NCBI GenBank assembly: GCA_004348925.1 | Contig: RCMX01000002.1 | Coordinates: 368,259-432,258, forward strand | Direction of reading: 5' to 3' | DNA length: 64,000 nucleotides | Source: Actinomycetota bacterium | GTDB lineage: Bacteria > Actinomycetota > Coriobacteriia > Anaerosomatales > Anaerosomataceae | Shown: one piece after another, positions 42,177 to 50,804 of the stretch | Layout: each line of letters opens with the position of its first letter | How positions within the stretch are numbered: the stretch's first letter is position 1 | The notes under the pieces: model-generated | What the model was told of the DNA's origin: nothing | Databases searched by the model: none | Seen by the model: only the letters and a program-made list of their open reading frames with translations | Position numbers and translations under genes: made by a program

Positions 42177-42560
42177 ATGTATCCAAAGGATCTCAAGTAC
42201 GACAAAGAGCACGAGTGGGTCAAAGTCGACGGTGACGTCGCCATCATCGGCATCAGCGACTTCGCGCAGGATCAACTTGGCGAGGTCGTCTACGTCGATC
42301 TGCCGTCGGTTGGCGATGAGGTCGCTGCTGGCGAGAGCTTCGGAGAGATCGAATCGGTGAAGTCCGTGTCCGAGCTCTTCTCGCCGCTCACCGGCGAGAT
42401 CGTCGAGGTCAACGACGCCCTGGGTGACGCCCCCGAGACCGTCAACGAAGACGCGTACGGCGACGGCTGGATGCTCAAGATCAAGATGGCCGATGCTGCC
42501 GAGGTCGACGAGCTCATGTCCGCCGAGGAGTACGAAGCCTTCATCGCCGAGGAAGCCTAG
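42177..42560 (+). CDS. gcvH: Glycine cleavage system H protein
   Basis: This 127-aa lipoyl carrier shuttles the aminomethyl group between the P, T and L proteins. The lipoylated lysine is in ESFGEIESVKSVSELFSP (about residue 63). The N-terminal DLKYDKEHEWVKVDGDVAIIGISD and C-terminal acidic helix are typical. The ATG follows AAAGGAG. gcvPA starts 3 nt downstream. The downstream lipoate ligase gene probably provides its cofactor. Confidence 0.97.
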   Translation: MYPKDLKYDKEHEWVKVDGDVAIIGISDFAQDQLGEVVYVDLPSVGDEVAAGESFGEIESVKSVSELFSPLTGEIVEVNDALGDAPETVNEDAYGDGWMLKIKMADAAEVDELMSAEEYEAFIAEEA

Positions 42561-42563
42561 GGC

Positions 42564-43892
42564 ATGCGCTTCATACCGGTGTCTTGCGAGCAGCGTGAGA
42601 CCATGCTGCACGCCGTCGGTGCGCGCACCGTCGACGAGCTTTTCGAAGTCATACCCGCGAGCGTTCGCCTGGCGCGGCCGCTTGCGTTACCACCCGGCAT
42701 GAGCGAGATCGACCTGGCAGCCGAGATCGAGGCGCTCGCCGCCTCTAACACGGGCGGTCTGGTGTCGTTCCTCGGCGGTGGCTGCTACGACCACTACGTC
42801 CCGGCCATCGTGGACGACGTCGTGAGTAAACCCGAGTTCTTCACGGCCTACACGCCGTACCAACCGGAGATCAGCCAGGGCACGCTGCAGGCCATCTACG
42901 AGTACCAGTCGATGATCTGTGCGCTCACCGGCATGGATGTCGCGAACGCGTCGATGTATGACGGCGCGACCGCGTTCGTCGAGGCGGCGCTCATGGCGGC
43001 ACGTGTGACGAAGCGGCATCGCGTCGTCGTGAGCGCCGCGGTTCATCCGGAGTGGCGCGCGGTGCTCGACACCTATGCCGAGTCGGGCATGATCGAAGTG
43101 GTGACCTGCCCCGCAGAGTGGGGGACAACCGACCATGCCGCACTCGCCGCACTCGCTACCGACGCCGCTGCGATCCTCGTGGCGTCGCCGTCGTTCCTCG
43201 GGTGCGTCGAAGACGTCGCCGCCATCGGGACGCTCGCTCACGATGCGGGGGCGCTACTGGTGGTGGCGGCCAACCCGATACTGCTCGGCGTGATGGAAGC
43301 CCCGGGGGTGCTCGGCGCGGACATCGTTGTGGGCGAGGGACAGCCGCTTGGCAATGCGATGTCGTTCGGTGGACCAGGATTCGGCTTCTTCGCTTGTAGG
43401 GAGCAGTTCATCCGTCAGATGCCGGGGCGTATCGCGGGGCGCACCAAGGACGTCGATGGACGCCAGGGCTTCGTGCTCACGATGCAAACCCGTGAGCAGC
43501 ACATCCGGCGCGAGAAGGCGACCTCCAACATCTGCTCGAACCACGCGCTCAATGCGCTTGCCGCCGGAGTCTATCTGGCGTCGGTCGGCACCGTGGGTCT
43601 CGAGGGGATCGGCCGTGCGTGCATCGCCAAGGCGCACTACCTGCGTGACGCACTCATCGCGACCGGCAATTTCTCGGCGGTGAGCGATGCGCCGTTCGGC
43701 AACGAGTTCGCGCTGCGCTACGACGGCGATGTCGGTGCGATGCAGCACGCGCTGCTCGAGCGCGGCTTCCTCGCGGGCGTCGACCTGTCGCGCTTCGGGG
43801 ACGAGTTCGCGGGCATGGTGCTCTTTGCTGTGACCGAGAAGCGCACGCGTGCGCAGATGGACCGCTTCATCGGAGAGGTGGTGTCGCTGTGA
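42564..43892 (+). CDS. gcvPA: Glycine dehydrogenase (decarboxylating) subunit 1
   Basis: The 442-aa protein is the N-terminal half of a split P protein. [15 protein letters not shown] opens it, and [39 protein letters not shown] is recognisable at 73-111. [22 protein letters not shown] segment lies near 262. With GcvPB it forms the PLP enzyme that decarboxylates glycine and loads the aminomethyl group on GcvH. It overlaps gcvPB by 4 nt. Split P proteins are usual in anaerobic and Gram-positive bacteria. Confidence 0.96.
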   Translation: MRFIPVSCEQRETMLHAVGARTVDELFEVIPASVRLARPLALPPGMSEIDLAAEIEALAASNTGGLVSFLGGGCYDHYVPAIVDDVVSKPEFFTAYTPYQPEISQGTLQAIYEYQSMICALTGMDVANASMYDGATAFVEAALMAARVTKRHRVVVSAAVHPEWRAVLDTYAESGMIEVVTCPAEWGTTDHAALAALATDAAAILVASPSFLGCVEDVAAIGTLAHDAGALLVVAANPILLGVMEAPGVLGADIVVGEGQPLGNAMSFGGPGFGFFACREQFIRQMPGRIAGRTKDVDGRQGFVLTMQTREQHIRREKATSNICSNHALNALAAGVYLASVGTVGLEGIGRACIAKAHYLRDALIATGNFSAVSDAPFGNEFALRYDGDVGAMQHALLERGFLAGVDLSRFGDEFAGMVLFAVTEKRTRAQMDRFIGEVVSL

Positions 43893-45367
43893 GCGAGCAC
43901 ATGAAGCGCGAAGCGGTGGCCCGCCCGCTGATCTTCGAGATCGGTTCGCCTGAATCTCGCTGCGTCGATGCGCCCGCGCTCGACGTGCCGGATGTCGACT
44001 TGGGTGTCGTGCTCGGCTCCGGTGCCCGCTCGCGCGCGGTACGACTACCGCACGTGACCGAGATCGAGATCGCCCGGCACTACCAGCACCTCGCAAGCGT
44101 GAACTTCGGTGTCGACAGCGGGTTCTACCCGCTCGGCTCCTGCACCATGAAGTACAACCCGCGCATCGATGAGTGGGCGAGTCGTTTGCCGGGATTCGCC
44201 GGGATCCATCCATACCAGCCGGTCGAGACGGTTCAGGGCGCGCTCGGACTCATGCACGGTCTCCAGGAGGCGCTCGGAGAGATCTCCGGCCTACCGGCCG
44301 TATCGCTGCAGCCGGCCGCGGGAGCGCACGGCGAGCTTACCGCGCTTATGGCGATCCGCGAGTATCACGTGGCCAACGGTGACGCACGCAAGCGCGTCAT
44401 CATTCCCGACACCGCGCACGGTACCAACCCTGCCACCGTCGCGATGTGCGGCTACTCGGTCACCCAGGTCCCGAGCAACGACCGCGGAGGTGTCGATCTC
44501 GTCGCGCTTCAAGCGGCGCTCGACACGGACGTGGCGGCTCTGATGCTCACCAATCCGAACACGCTCGGTCTGTTCGACGAGAACATCGCCGAGATCACTG
44601 GCATGGTGCATGCGGTCGGCGCGCTCGCGTACTGCGATGGCGCGAACCTGAACGCTATCCTCGGCAAGGTTCGTCCGGGTGACATGGGATTCGATGCGAT
44701 GCACATCAACCTGCACAAGACGTTCGCGACGCCGCACGGTGGCGGCGGACCGGGCGCGGGTCCCGTGTGCGTCAACGAGATGCTCGCCGAGTTCCTGCCG
44801 GGTCCGGTCGTGGTGAAGGATGCAGACGGAACCTTCACCCTGACGACCCCCGCTCGTTCGATCGGACGTGTGAAGGCGTTCCTCGGCAATTTCGGCGTCC
44901 TCGTCCGCGCATACACGTACATCCGTGCGCTTGGAGCAGAGGGGGTCACCGAGGTCGCCGAGCAGGCCGTCCTCTCGGCGAACTACCTCAAAGAACGTCT
45001 GCGTGGTGCGTTCGACCTCGCATACGACCGCACGTGTATGCACGAGTTCGTGCTCTCGGGCGAACGGCAGCGTAAACAGCATGGCGTGCGGACGCTGGAT
45101 ATGGCCAAGCGCTTGCTCGACCACGGCGTCCATCCGCCGACGGTGTACTTCCCGCTGCTCGTTCACGAGGCGATTATGATAGAGCCCACCGAGACGGAGA
45201 GCCTGGAAGTCCTCGACGAGTTCGTGGATGCGATGCTGGCCATCGCTCGCGAGGTGGAGGAGGACCCCGAGATGCTTCACGAGGCGCCGTATACGACGCC
45301 GGTGCGTCGGCTCGACGAGGCCGCTGCGGTCAAGCAACCCGATCTTGCGTGGAAGCCCGCGGAGTAG
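43889..45367 (+). CDS. gcvPB: Glycine dehydrogenase (decarboxylating) subunit 2
   Basis: This 492-aa subunit carries the PLP-binding lysine in [22 protein letters not shown] (about residues 271-292). Other signatures are [18 protein letters not shown] and [16 protein letters not shown]. It pairs with GcvPA. A GTG start lies within the gcvPA stop (GTGA), so translation is coupled. The C-terminal segment ends normally at about 490 residues, so no truncation is seen. Confidence 0.96.
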   Translation: MSEHMKREAVARPLIFEIGSPESRCVDAPALDVPDVDLGVVLGSGARSRAVRLPHVTEIEIARHYQHLASVNFGVDSGFYPLGSCTMKYNPRIDEWASRLPGFAGIHPYQPVETVQGALGLMHGLQEALGEISGLPAVSLQPAAGAHGELTALMAIREYHVANGDARKRVIIPDTAHGTNPATVAMCGYSVTQVPSNDRGGVDLVALQAALDTDVAALMLTNPNTLGLFDENIAEITGMVHAVGALAYCDGANLNAILGKVRPGDMGFDAMHINLHKTFATPHGGGGPGAGPVCVNEMLAEFLPGPVVVKDADGTFTLTTPARSIGRVKAFLGNFGVLVRAYTYIRALGAEGVTEVAEQAVLSANYLKERLRGAFDLAYDRTCMHEFVLSGERQRKQHGVRTLDMAKRLLDHGVHPPTVYFPLLVHEAIMIEPTETESLEVLDEFVDAMLAIAREVEEDPEMLHEAPYTTPVRRLDEAAAVKQPDLAWKPAE

Positions 45368-45388
45368 CTCCAGGAGGCGCTGCCACGC

Positions 45389-46159
45389 GTGCAGACATGG
45401 CGATTCATACAGGACGGCCCGCAGGACGGCGCATGGAACATGGCCGTCGACCGGGCCGTCCTTGCGTCTCACGTTGCTGGCGAGACTCCTCCGACCCTGC
45501 GTGTGTACTGGTGGCGTGTGCCGACAGTCACCCTCGGGAGGTTCCAGTCGGTCAATGACGTCGACCTCATGTACTGCACGATGCGAGGCTTCGATGTCGT
45601 GCGCCGCCCGACCGGCGGCCGGGGTGTGCTGCACGACGACGAAGTGACCTACTCGGTAGTCGCCGGAACCGCTGACGGCCTGCCACGCGGCGTCAGTGCC
45701 AGCTACAAGCTCCTGTGCGGTGCGCTTGCGACAGCGTATCGGTCCCTCGGGGTCCCCGCCGCTCTCACGGCTCGCGCCAAAGGCGACAAGGGTGCGGGAG
45801 CATGCTATCTGCACGCGACCCCGGCCGATCTGTCACTCGGCGCCGCGAAGCTATCTGGCAGCGCCCAGGTGTGGGAGCACGAGTCGGTGCTGCAGCACGG
45901 GTCGTTCGTTCGAAGCCGGGACGTCGATGCCGAGGCGTCCGTTTTCCGTCTCGGCGAGGGGGGCTCTGGTCGGTTGCGTGCCGGTACGGCGACATTGACC
46001 GACGCTCTCGGTGTGGCTCCGGGACGGGAATCGGTTATCGCCGCAGTCCGCGATGCCTTCGAGTCCGCTCTCGGAATCAGACTCGAAGACGGGCCGTTGA
46101 CCGATGCGGAACGACGATCAGCGGAGGCCTCCGTCGACGGCTTCAGACTCGTCTCATGA
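45389..46159 (+). CDS. lplA: Lipoate-protein ligase A
   Basis: The 256-aa cytoplasmic protein attaches lipoate to target lysines, most likely of the GcvH encoded upstream. VVRRPTGGRGVLHDDEVTYSVV (about residues 70-92) is the family signature. KLSGSAQVWEHESVLQHGSF follows near 155 and contains the adenylate-contacting Lys. GTG 45389 is preceded by CAGGAGG at a rather long 12-nt spacing. It lies 21 nt after gcvPB and ends the gcv run. There is no LplB-like C-terminal domain, so activity may need a partner or be an octanoyl/lipoyl transferase-type activity. Confidence 0.9.
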   Translation: MQTWRFIQDGPQDGAWNMAVDRAVLASHVAGETPPTLRVYWWRVPTVTLGRFQSVNDVDLMYCTMRGFDVVRRPTGGRGVLHDDEVTYSVVAGTADGLPRGVSASYKLLCGALATAYRSLGVPAALTARAKGDKGAGACYLHATPADLSLGAAKLSGSAQVWEHESVLQHGSFVRSRDVDAEASVFRLGEGGSGRLRAGTATLTDALGVAPGRESVIAAVRDAFESALGIRLEDGPLTDAERRSAEASVDGFRLVS

Positions 46160-46208
46160 GGGTCGAGGTAAGGCCGAGGTAGAGGCGGGTGGTGTCGGTG
46201 CTTTCTGC

Positions 46209-46214
46209 TACAAT
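46209..46214 (+). promoter_or_regulatory. -10 box upstream of the rsiG-like gene
   Basis: TACAAT lies 41 nt before the ATG at 46256, with the expected start site near 46221. No clear -35 box is present. An ATG at 46221 opens a 6-codon frame ending 46241, which may be chance. Confidence 0.5.
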
Positions 46215-46255
46215 CCGGGTATGGGACGCAGGGTTCCCTGACACTGGGAGGGGCG

Positions 46256-46576
46256 ATGGGCGAGGACAAGAAGCGCAACATCGATGATGCGCTGCTCAAC
46301 CTCGAGGACAAGTCAGTGGAGGAGCTCCGAGAGCTGCTCGACGACCTGTACGAAGACGAGCAGAAGGTCAGCTATCGCAGACGGGTGCTTCACGGGAAGA
46401 TCGACATCCTCCGTGCCGAGCTGGTTCGTCGCCTCAAGTCTCAGCGGGAGTCCGGCGGGGACGTGGTATCGGGTCACGACATCGAGCGTCTCATCGATAT
46501 CATGTCGAGCGACTTGCACGGAGTATCGAAGTTCGACGTCGCCGCCATCGACGAGAACGATGACTGGGACGACTAG
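46256..46576 (+). CDS. rsiG: RsiG-like anti-sigma factor (c-di-GMP-binding motif)
   Basis: The 106-aa protein matches the RsiG family, which in Streptomyces holds sigma-WhiG inactive when loaded with c-di-GMP. After a helical N-terminus (SVEELRELLDDLYEDEQKV), the binding helix SYRRRVLHGKIDILRAELVRRL carries the signature E-x3-S-x2-R-x3-Q-x3-D as Glu35, Ser39, Arg42, His46 and Asp50. Only the Gln is replaced, by His. One copy of the motif is visible, like single-motif homologues that act as dimers. ATG 46256 follows GGGAGGGG. c-di-GMP binding by this variant is inferred, and no whiG/fliA gene is in the window. Confidence 0.85.
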   Translation: MGEDKKRNIDDALLNLEDKSVEELRELLDDLYEDEQKVSYRRRVLHGKIDILRAELVRRLKSQRESGGDVVSGHDIERLIDIMSSDLHGVSKFDVAAIDENDDWDD

Positions 46577-46618
46577 GCCGACAACGCCGCGGAACGTATG
46601 AAGTCACAAGGAGGAAGC

Positions 46619-46879
46619 GTGTCGACTGTTGCTGAGAAGATCCAGGCGTTTCTGAACGATCTCGCTATCGATGTCATCGAGGAGCGCGTGGTGGAGTACG
46701 TGATCCGTGAGGTGCACAACGGCAGGAAGCTCGCCGATGCGCTCCACGATCCGTACGTGAAGAACCGTCTGAGCGAAGAGAAGCTCGCCCGCGTGCTTGA
46801 GAACCCGGAGATCGGTGCGGCACTCGAAGAGCAGATCGCGCAGTCGTTCAAGAAGCGCGAGTTTGGCTTTCTGGAGTAG
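46619..46879 (+). CDS. Small conserved hypothetical protein, 86 aa
   Basis: GTG 46619 follows AAGGAGG; the ATG at 46598 lacks such a site. The protein is predicted all-helical and charged: STVAEKIQAFLNDLAIDVIEERVVEYVIREVHNG, then KLADALHDPYVKNRLSEEKLARVLENPEIGAALEEQ. No signal peptide or membrane helix is present. I do not recognise the family. It lies between the rsiG-like and FHA genes, with 42-nt and 39-nt gaps, so all may be one transcript. Confidence 0.75.
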   Translation: MSTVAEKIQAFLNDLAIDVIEERVVEYVIREVHNGRKLADALHDPYVKNRLSEEKLARVLENPEIGAALEEQIAQSFKKREFGFLE

Positions 46880-46918
46880 AACGCGCCTCATCCCTGCACA
46901 GTGATAGAGGTGGTCGGT

Positions 46919-47365
46919 ATGGACAGATGTCCCGCTTGCGACAGCAGTGTGAGCGCAGATGATCGCGTCTGCGCATCCTGTGGCGCCCGCCTTGTGGGAG
47001 CAACAGCATCCTTCGAACCCGTCGCCGCCGAACAGATCGCTGGCGTTCCCGAGGGTGCGCACGGCGAAGGTCCCGTGCTTGTCGTGCACAAGGGAGCCGA
47101 GATCGGGGAGCGCTTCTACATCGACGATGATGAATTGTCGGTAGGCCGTGATCCCGAGTCTGCGATCTTCCTGAACGATGTCACCGTCTCGCGCAGTCAC
47201 GCCCGGCTCCGTCGCTCCCCGGAAGGCGTCACGGTTGAGGACGCCGGGTCGCTCAACGGAACCTACGTGAACGACGTGCTGGTCGACAAGGCGCTCCTCC
47301 ACGATGGTGACTCGCTGCAGATCGGACGATTCCGGATGATCTACCTCTCCGGAGGAGGCGCATAG
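46919..47365 (+). CDS. Zinc-ribbon plus FHA domain protein (GarA-like position)
   Basis: I choose ATG 46919 after AGAGGTGG, giving 148 aa. The N-terminus is a zinc ribbon (CPAC at 4-7, CASC at 18-21). The FHA domain has LSVGRDPESAIFLNDVTVSRSHARL and VEDAGSLNGTYVND, which are the conserved GR, SRxHA and NG residues for phosphothreonine binding. It partners with the MerR gene immediately downstream. In Mycobacterium the equivalent FHA protein GarA lies between gcvH and the MerR gene. The ETTS phosphosite of GarA is not visible here. Confidence 0.9.
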   Translation: MDRCPACDSSVSADDRVCASCGARLVGATASFEPVAAEQIAGVPEGAHGEGPVLVVHKGAEIGERFYIDDDELSVGRDPESAIFLNDVTVSRSHARLRRSPEGVTVEDAGSLNGTYVNDVLVDKALLHDGDSLQIGRFRMIYLSGGGA

Positions 47366-47366
47366 A

Positions 47367-48077
47367 ATGGCTGGTTCTCACCGCGAATACATGACGATCG
47401 GCGAGGTCGTCGAGAAGCTCACCGAGCAGTATCCCGACCTCTCCATCTCGAAGATCCGCTTTCTCGAAGACGAGGGTCTGGTGTCGCCCGAACGCACGGG
47501 CGGTGGATACCGCAAGTTCCATCCGGCTGACGTCTCACGTATAGAGCTTGTGCTTCGACTGCAAAAGGAACACTTCATGCCGCTCGCGGTGATTCGCGAG
47601 AAGCTGAAAGACATAGACAAGGGTCGCGTTCCGCCGGAGCTGCAGCCGGCGGTCTCGCGCAGTGAGGCTATGCCGCTACCCCTCGATGAAGCGGAGGCGG
47701 TCCCTGTCTCGCAGGCACCGGATGTGCTCGGCCTGCCGACATCGTTTGTGAAGGAACTCTCCGACTTCGGGCTGGTGGGTCTTGTTTCGGGCGAACGCGG
47801 CGACGAAATCGTTGGCTCTGATATCGCGATCGCGCATGCGTGCTGGGATCTGCGCAAGTTCGGCATCGAGCCTCGCCACCTCCGCATGTATGAGACGTTC
47901 GCTGAGCGTGAGGCAACGTTCTTCTCCCAGGCCCTGATGCCGTCGGTGCGGCACCGCACGCCGGAGATTCGACAGAAGCTCATGGACACCCTGAACGAGC
48001 TGATGGAGCTCACCGGCGCACTGAAGCGGTCCATGCTCCATCGCGCGCTGGCGCGCGTGTTCGACGATGTCATGTAG
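47367..48077 (+). CDS. ftsR: MerR family regulator (FtsR-like)
   Basis: The 236-aa protein has an N-terminal MerR winged helix: YMTIGEVVEKLTEQYPDLSISKIRFLEDEGLVSPERTGGGYRKFHPADVSRIELVLRLQ across residues 7-66. A longer C-terminal part has two further helical regions (AHACWDLRKFGIEPRHLRMYETFAERE, LNELMELTGALKRSML). This form matches the actinobacterial MerR next to garA, called FtsR in Corynebacterium, where it activates ftsZ. The target here is inferred by analogy. ATG follows GGAGGAGG inside the FHA gene end. Confidence 0.85.
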   Translation: MAGSHREYMTIGEVVEKLTEQYPDLSISKIRFLEDEGLVSPERTGGGYRKFHPADVSRIELVLRLQKEHFMPLAVIREKLKDIDKGRVPPELQPAVSRSEAMPLPLDEAEAVPVSQAPDVLGLPTSFVKELSDFGLVGLVSGERGDEIVGSDIAIAHACWDLRKFGIEPRHLRMYETFAEREATFFSQALMPSVRHRTPEIRQKLMDTLNELMELTGALKRSMLHRALARVFDDVM

Positions 48078-48083
48078 GGTGCC

Positions 48084-48527
48084 ATGACGGAACCGACGGA
48101 CGCGTCCGGTGAGTCGCTGCCTGTCTCGGCCAGAGTCGCAGGCATCAGTTTCGCGCATCCGAGCGAACGTGTGGCGGCTCAGATACTCGACTTCTATCGC
48201 ATCGCATGGGAGTACGAGCCGCGGTCGTTTCCCATCGAGTGGGACGGTGATGGGAACGTCATCGCTTCGTTCGCGCCGGACTTCTATCTCCCGGACTTCG
48301 GCTTGTTCATCGAACTGACGACGATGAACCAGAAGCTCGTCACGAAGAAGAACCGAAAGGTACGGCGCCTCAAAGAGCTCTACCCGGAGATCAACATCAA
48401 GATCCTCTATCAGAAGGACTTTCGCCGCCTTCTGTTCAAGTACGGGATTCCGGTGCAGGAGCGGTCTCATAGCGAAGGCGGCGGACTCGACGCTGCAGCT
48501 GATGCGACGCCGGAGTCTGACGCGTGA
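48084..48527 (+). CDS. Putative PD-(D/E)XK-type hypothetical protein, 147 aa
   Basis: The 147-aa protein starts 6 nt after merR and overlaps hpt by 4 nt. The central FAPDFYLPDFGLFIELTTMNQKLV and KVRRLKELYPEINIKILYQKDF resemble the PD...(D/E)xT...K arrangement of the restriction-endonuclease fold, with Asp and Glu in place. The N- and C-terminal ends look disordered. Its job is unknown; it could be a repair-type or RNA-processing nuclease. I have not verified a full catalytic triad. Confidence 0.7.
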   Translation: MTEPTDASGESLPVSARVAGISFAHPSERVAAQILDFYRIAWEYEPRSFPIEWDGDGNVIASFAPDFYLPDFGLFIELTTMNQKLVTKKNRKVRRLKELYPEINIKILYQKDFRRLLFKYGIPVQERSHSEGGGLDAAADATPESDA

Positions 48528-49072
48528 AGGGGTATCACGCATTCCATGATCCGGCGCTTGAGGGCGTTTTGTACTCGGCCGAGGACATCGCCGAGATCGT
48601 GGCACGGCTGGGCGCCCGGATCACCGCCGACTACCGCGGACGCGATCTCGCTCTCGTGACGGTGCTACGCGGCGGGATCGTGTTCATTGCCGATCTCTGC
48701 CGGGCGATCGACCTTCCGCTGACACTCGACTTCCTCGCAGTCTCCGCGTACGGCGACGGCGGTGGTGTGGTCCGGATCACGAAAGACCTCGATGACTCCA
48801 TCGCCGGCCGAGACGTGCTTGTGGTGGAAGACATAATCGACACCGGTCTCACGCTCAACTACCTGTTGGGCGTGCTACGACAGCGCAAACCGGCGAGCAT
48901 GGCCGTGTGCACGCTGTTCGACAAGGACGTGCGCCGGATCGCCGATCTGTCCATCGACTACGTTGGCACGCGAATCCCGGATCGATTCGTTGTCGGGTAC
49001 GGAATGGACCTCGGCGGACGATATCGCAACCTGCCGTTCCTGGCGACTATCCACGATGGTGTGATGGGCTGA
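48524..49072 (+). CDS. hpt: Hypoxanthine phosphoribosyltransferase
   Basis: The 182-aa protein salvages hypoxanthine and guanine to nucleotides with PRPP. The PRPP-binding motif is VLVVEDIIDTGLTLNYLL near 103-120. ITADYRGRDLALVTVLRGGIVFIADL and PDRFVVGYGMDLGGRYRNLPFL are also family signatures. The GTG start lies in the previous stop. It overlaps the channel gene by 1 nt. Confidence 0.94.
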   Translation: MKGYHAFHDPALEGVLYSAEDIAEIVARLGARITADYRGRDLALVTVLRGGIVFIADLCRAIDLPLTLDFLAVSAYGDGGGVVRITKDLDDSIAGRDVLVVEDIIDTGLTLNYLLGVLRQRKPASMAVCTLFDKDVRRIADLSIDYVGTRIPDRFVVGYGMDLGGRYRNLPFLATIHDGVMG

Positions 49073-50058
49073 TGCCGCGCCGCGTCATCATAGCTGCATC
49101 GCTCCTGGCCGCAGTGCTAACGGTGGGTACGATCGGCTACCAGGTGCTCGAGGGCTGGGGCATTCTCGACTCGCTCTATATGACGGTTATAACGATTGCG
49201 ACCGTTGGGTATCGGGAAGTCGCGCCGCTCTCGGATGCCGGGAGGATCTTCACCATCGCTCTCATCTTCGCCGGAGTGGGCGGCATAGCCTATTCCTTCG
49301 GAGCGATCATCGAGTTCATGGTGGAAGGGCACCTGCGGACACTTCTGGAAGGACGCCGCATGCACAAGCGCATCAGCGAACTGTCGGATCATCATATCGT
49401 CGTCGGCATCGGCCGCGTCGGTTCGGTCGTTGCGAGGTCGTTCGCCGACGAAGGCGTCACCTTCGTCGTTGTCGATAGCTGTGAGGAGTGCATCCTGGCG
49501 GCCGAGGAGGCGGGCTGGCTCTTCGTGCGGGGGGACGCGACGGATGAGGCGGTGCTCAAGGAGGCCGGGGTCGAGCGGGCGAAAGGACTCGTGACGGCCG
49601 TCGACACCGATGCTGACAACCTGTTTGTTGCCCTCACCGCCCGGTCGCTCAACCCGTCGATCTACATCGTCGCGCGGTCTTCCTCTGTGGTGTCCGAGGC
49701 GAAGATCTTGCGCTCGGGCGCCGACAAGGTGCTGACGCCGAATGTCATCGGCGGTCGACGCATGGCCGACATGGTCCTTCATCCCGTGGTCTCGGACTAC
49801 CTGGACGTTGTGACGCACGGTGACGAGATCGAATTCCGCTTGGATTCCCTCACGGTCGGTGCCTCATCCGCGCTGCTAGGGAAGTCGATCCGAGAAGCGC
49901 GGATCCGGGACCGCACCGGGGCGTACATCCTTGCCGTTCGCTCGCCGGCCGGCGTTCTCAACACGAATCCTCCTGCCGAGACGGTCCTTGCCGCGGGGGA
50001 TGAGCTGGTGGTGCTCGGTACCCGCGCGCAGCTTGCTACGCTCGGCTCACAGCTCTAG
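49072..50058 (+). CDS. Potassium channel with TrkA-N/TrkA-C (RCK) domains
   Basis: The 328-aa protein has two membrane helices flanking a pore helix and filter (MTVITIATVGYREVAPL near 37-53, TVGY filter), a channel of the MthK/YugO type. A TrkA-N NAD-binding domain follows (HIVVGIGRVGSVVARSFADEGV near 107-128). A TrkA-C domain is at the end (DSLTVGASSALLGKSIREAR). Such channels conduct K+ and are gated by cytoplasmic ligands. The ATG overlaps the hpt stop. Confidence 0.92.
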   Translation: MPRRVIIAASLLAAVLTVGTIGYQVLEGWGILDSLYMTVITIATVGYREVAPLSDAGRIFTIALIFAGVGGIAYSFGAIIEFMVEGHLRTLLEGRRMHKRISELSDHHIVVGIGRVGSVVARSFADEGVTFVVVDSCEECILAAEEAGWLFVRGDATDEAVLKEAGVERAKGLVTAVDTDADNLFVALTARSLNPSIYIVARSSSVVSEAKILRSGADKVLTPNVIGGRRMADMVLHPVVSDYLDVVTHGDEIEFRLDSLTVGASSALLGKSIREARIRDRTGAYILAVRSPAGVLNTNPPAETVLAAGDELVVLGTRAQLATLGSQL

Positions 50059-50131
50059 TCGCACTAGTTATCATGGCGGTTCCGCGCTACTGTGGAACGC
50101 GTGTTCCGACCGCTTCAAGAAGGAGACGCTC

Positions 50132-50647
50132 GTGGATCTGTCTACGTATATTCGCGATATCCCGGACTTCCCCAAAGAAGGCATCATATTCAAGGACATC
50201 ACGCCACTGCTGGCGAGCCCTGAGGGCTTCCGTGGCGCCATCGACACCATCGCAGAGGCGTTCGTCGACGCGGGGATCACCAAGGTGCTCGGTGCCGAGG
50301 CACGAGGCTTCATCTTCGGCGGCGCCCTCGCGTACAAACTGGGTGCTGGCTTTGTGCCGGCCCGTAAACCCGGCAAGCTGCCCTGGACGACCACCAAGGC
50401 CGAATATGCACTGGAGTATGGCACCGACTCACTCGAGATCCACGCCGACGCGCTGGAGCCGGACGACGTGGTGCTGATCGTCGATGACGTTCTTGCCACC
50501 GGCGGCACCGCCGCCGCGAAGAACGCGCTCGTCTCGGCGACGGGTGCCCGCACGGCGGGGTTCGCCTTCCTCATCGAGCTGGACTTCCTCGGAGGTCGCG
50601 ATAAACTCGGCGATTCCAAGATCATCTCGCTGATCCACGTCGACTAG
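50132..50647 (+). CDS. apt: Adenine phosphoribosyltransferase
   Basis: GTG 50132 follows AAGGAG, giving a 171-aa cytoplasmic enzyme that converts adenine and PRPP to AMP. The PRPP-binding loop is DDVVLIVDDVLATGGTAAAK (near 117-136). DIPDFPKEGIIFKDITPLL (residues 8-26) and GAEARGFIFGGALAYKLGAGFVPARK are diagnostic. Length is normal. With hpt 1 kb upstream it makes a purine-salvage pair. The gap before it contains a small inverted repeat (GTTCC/GGAAC). Confidence 0.96.
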   Translation: MDLSTYIRDIPDFPKEGIIFKDITPLLASPEGFRGAIDTIAEAFVDAGITKVLGAEARGFIFGGALAYKLGAGFVPARKPGKLPWTTTKAEYALEYGTDSLEIHADALEPDDVVLIVDDVLATGGTAAAKNALVSATGARTAGFAFLIELDFLGGRDKLGDSKIISLIHVD

Positions 50648-50804
50648 CGAGGATCGATCTGCGTGCATGCGAAGAGACACTGCTGGATGCCCGGCGGTGT
50701 CTCTGCCTCGGTCGACTGTGGTACTATCCGAGGTGTATGCGTTGGAACCTCGGTCGACCGACCGCCCTCTTGACGTAGCTTGCAGACGCAGTTGGAGGTG
50801 CATC

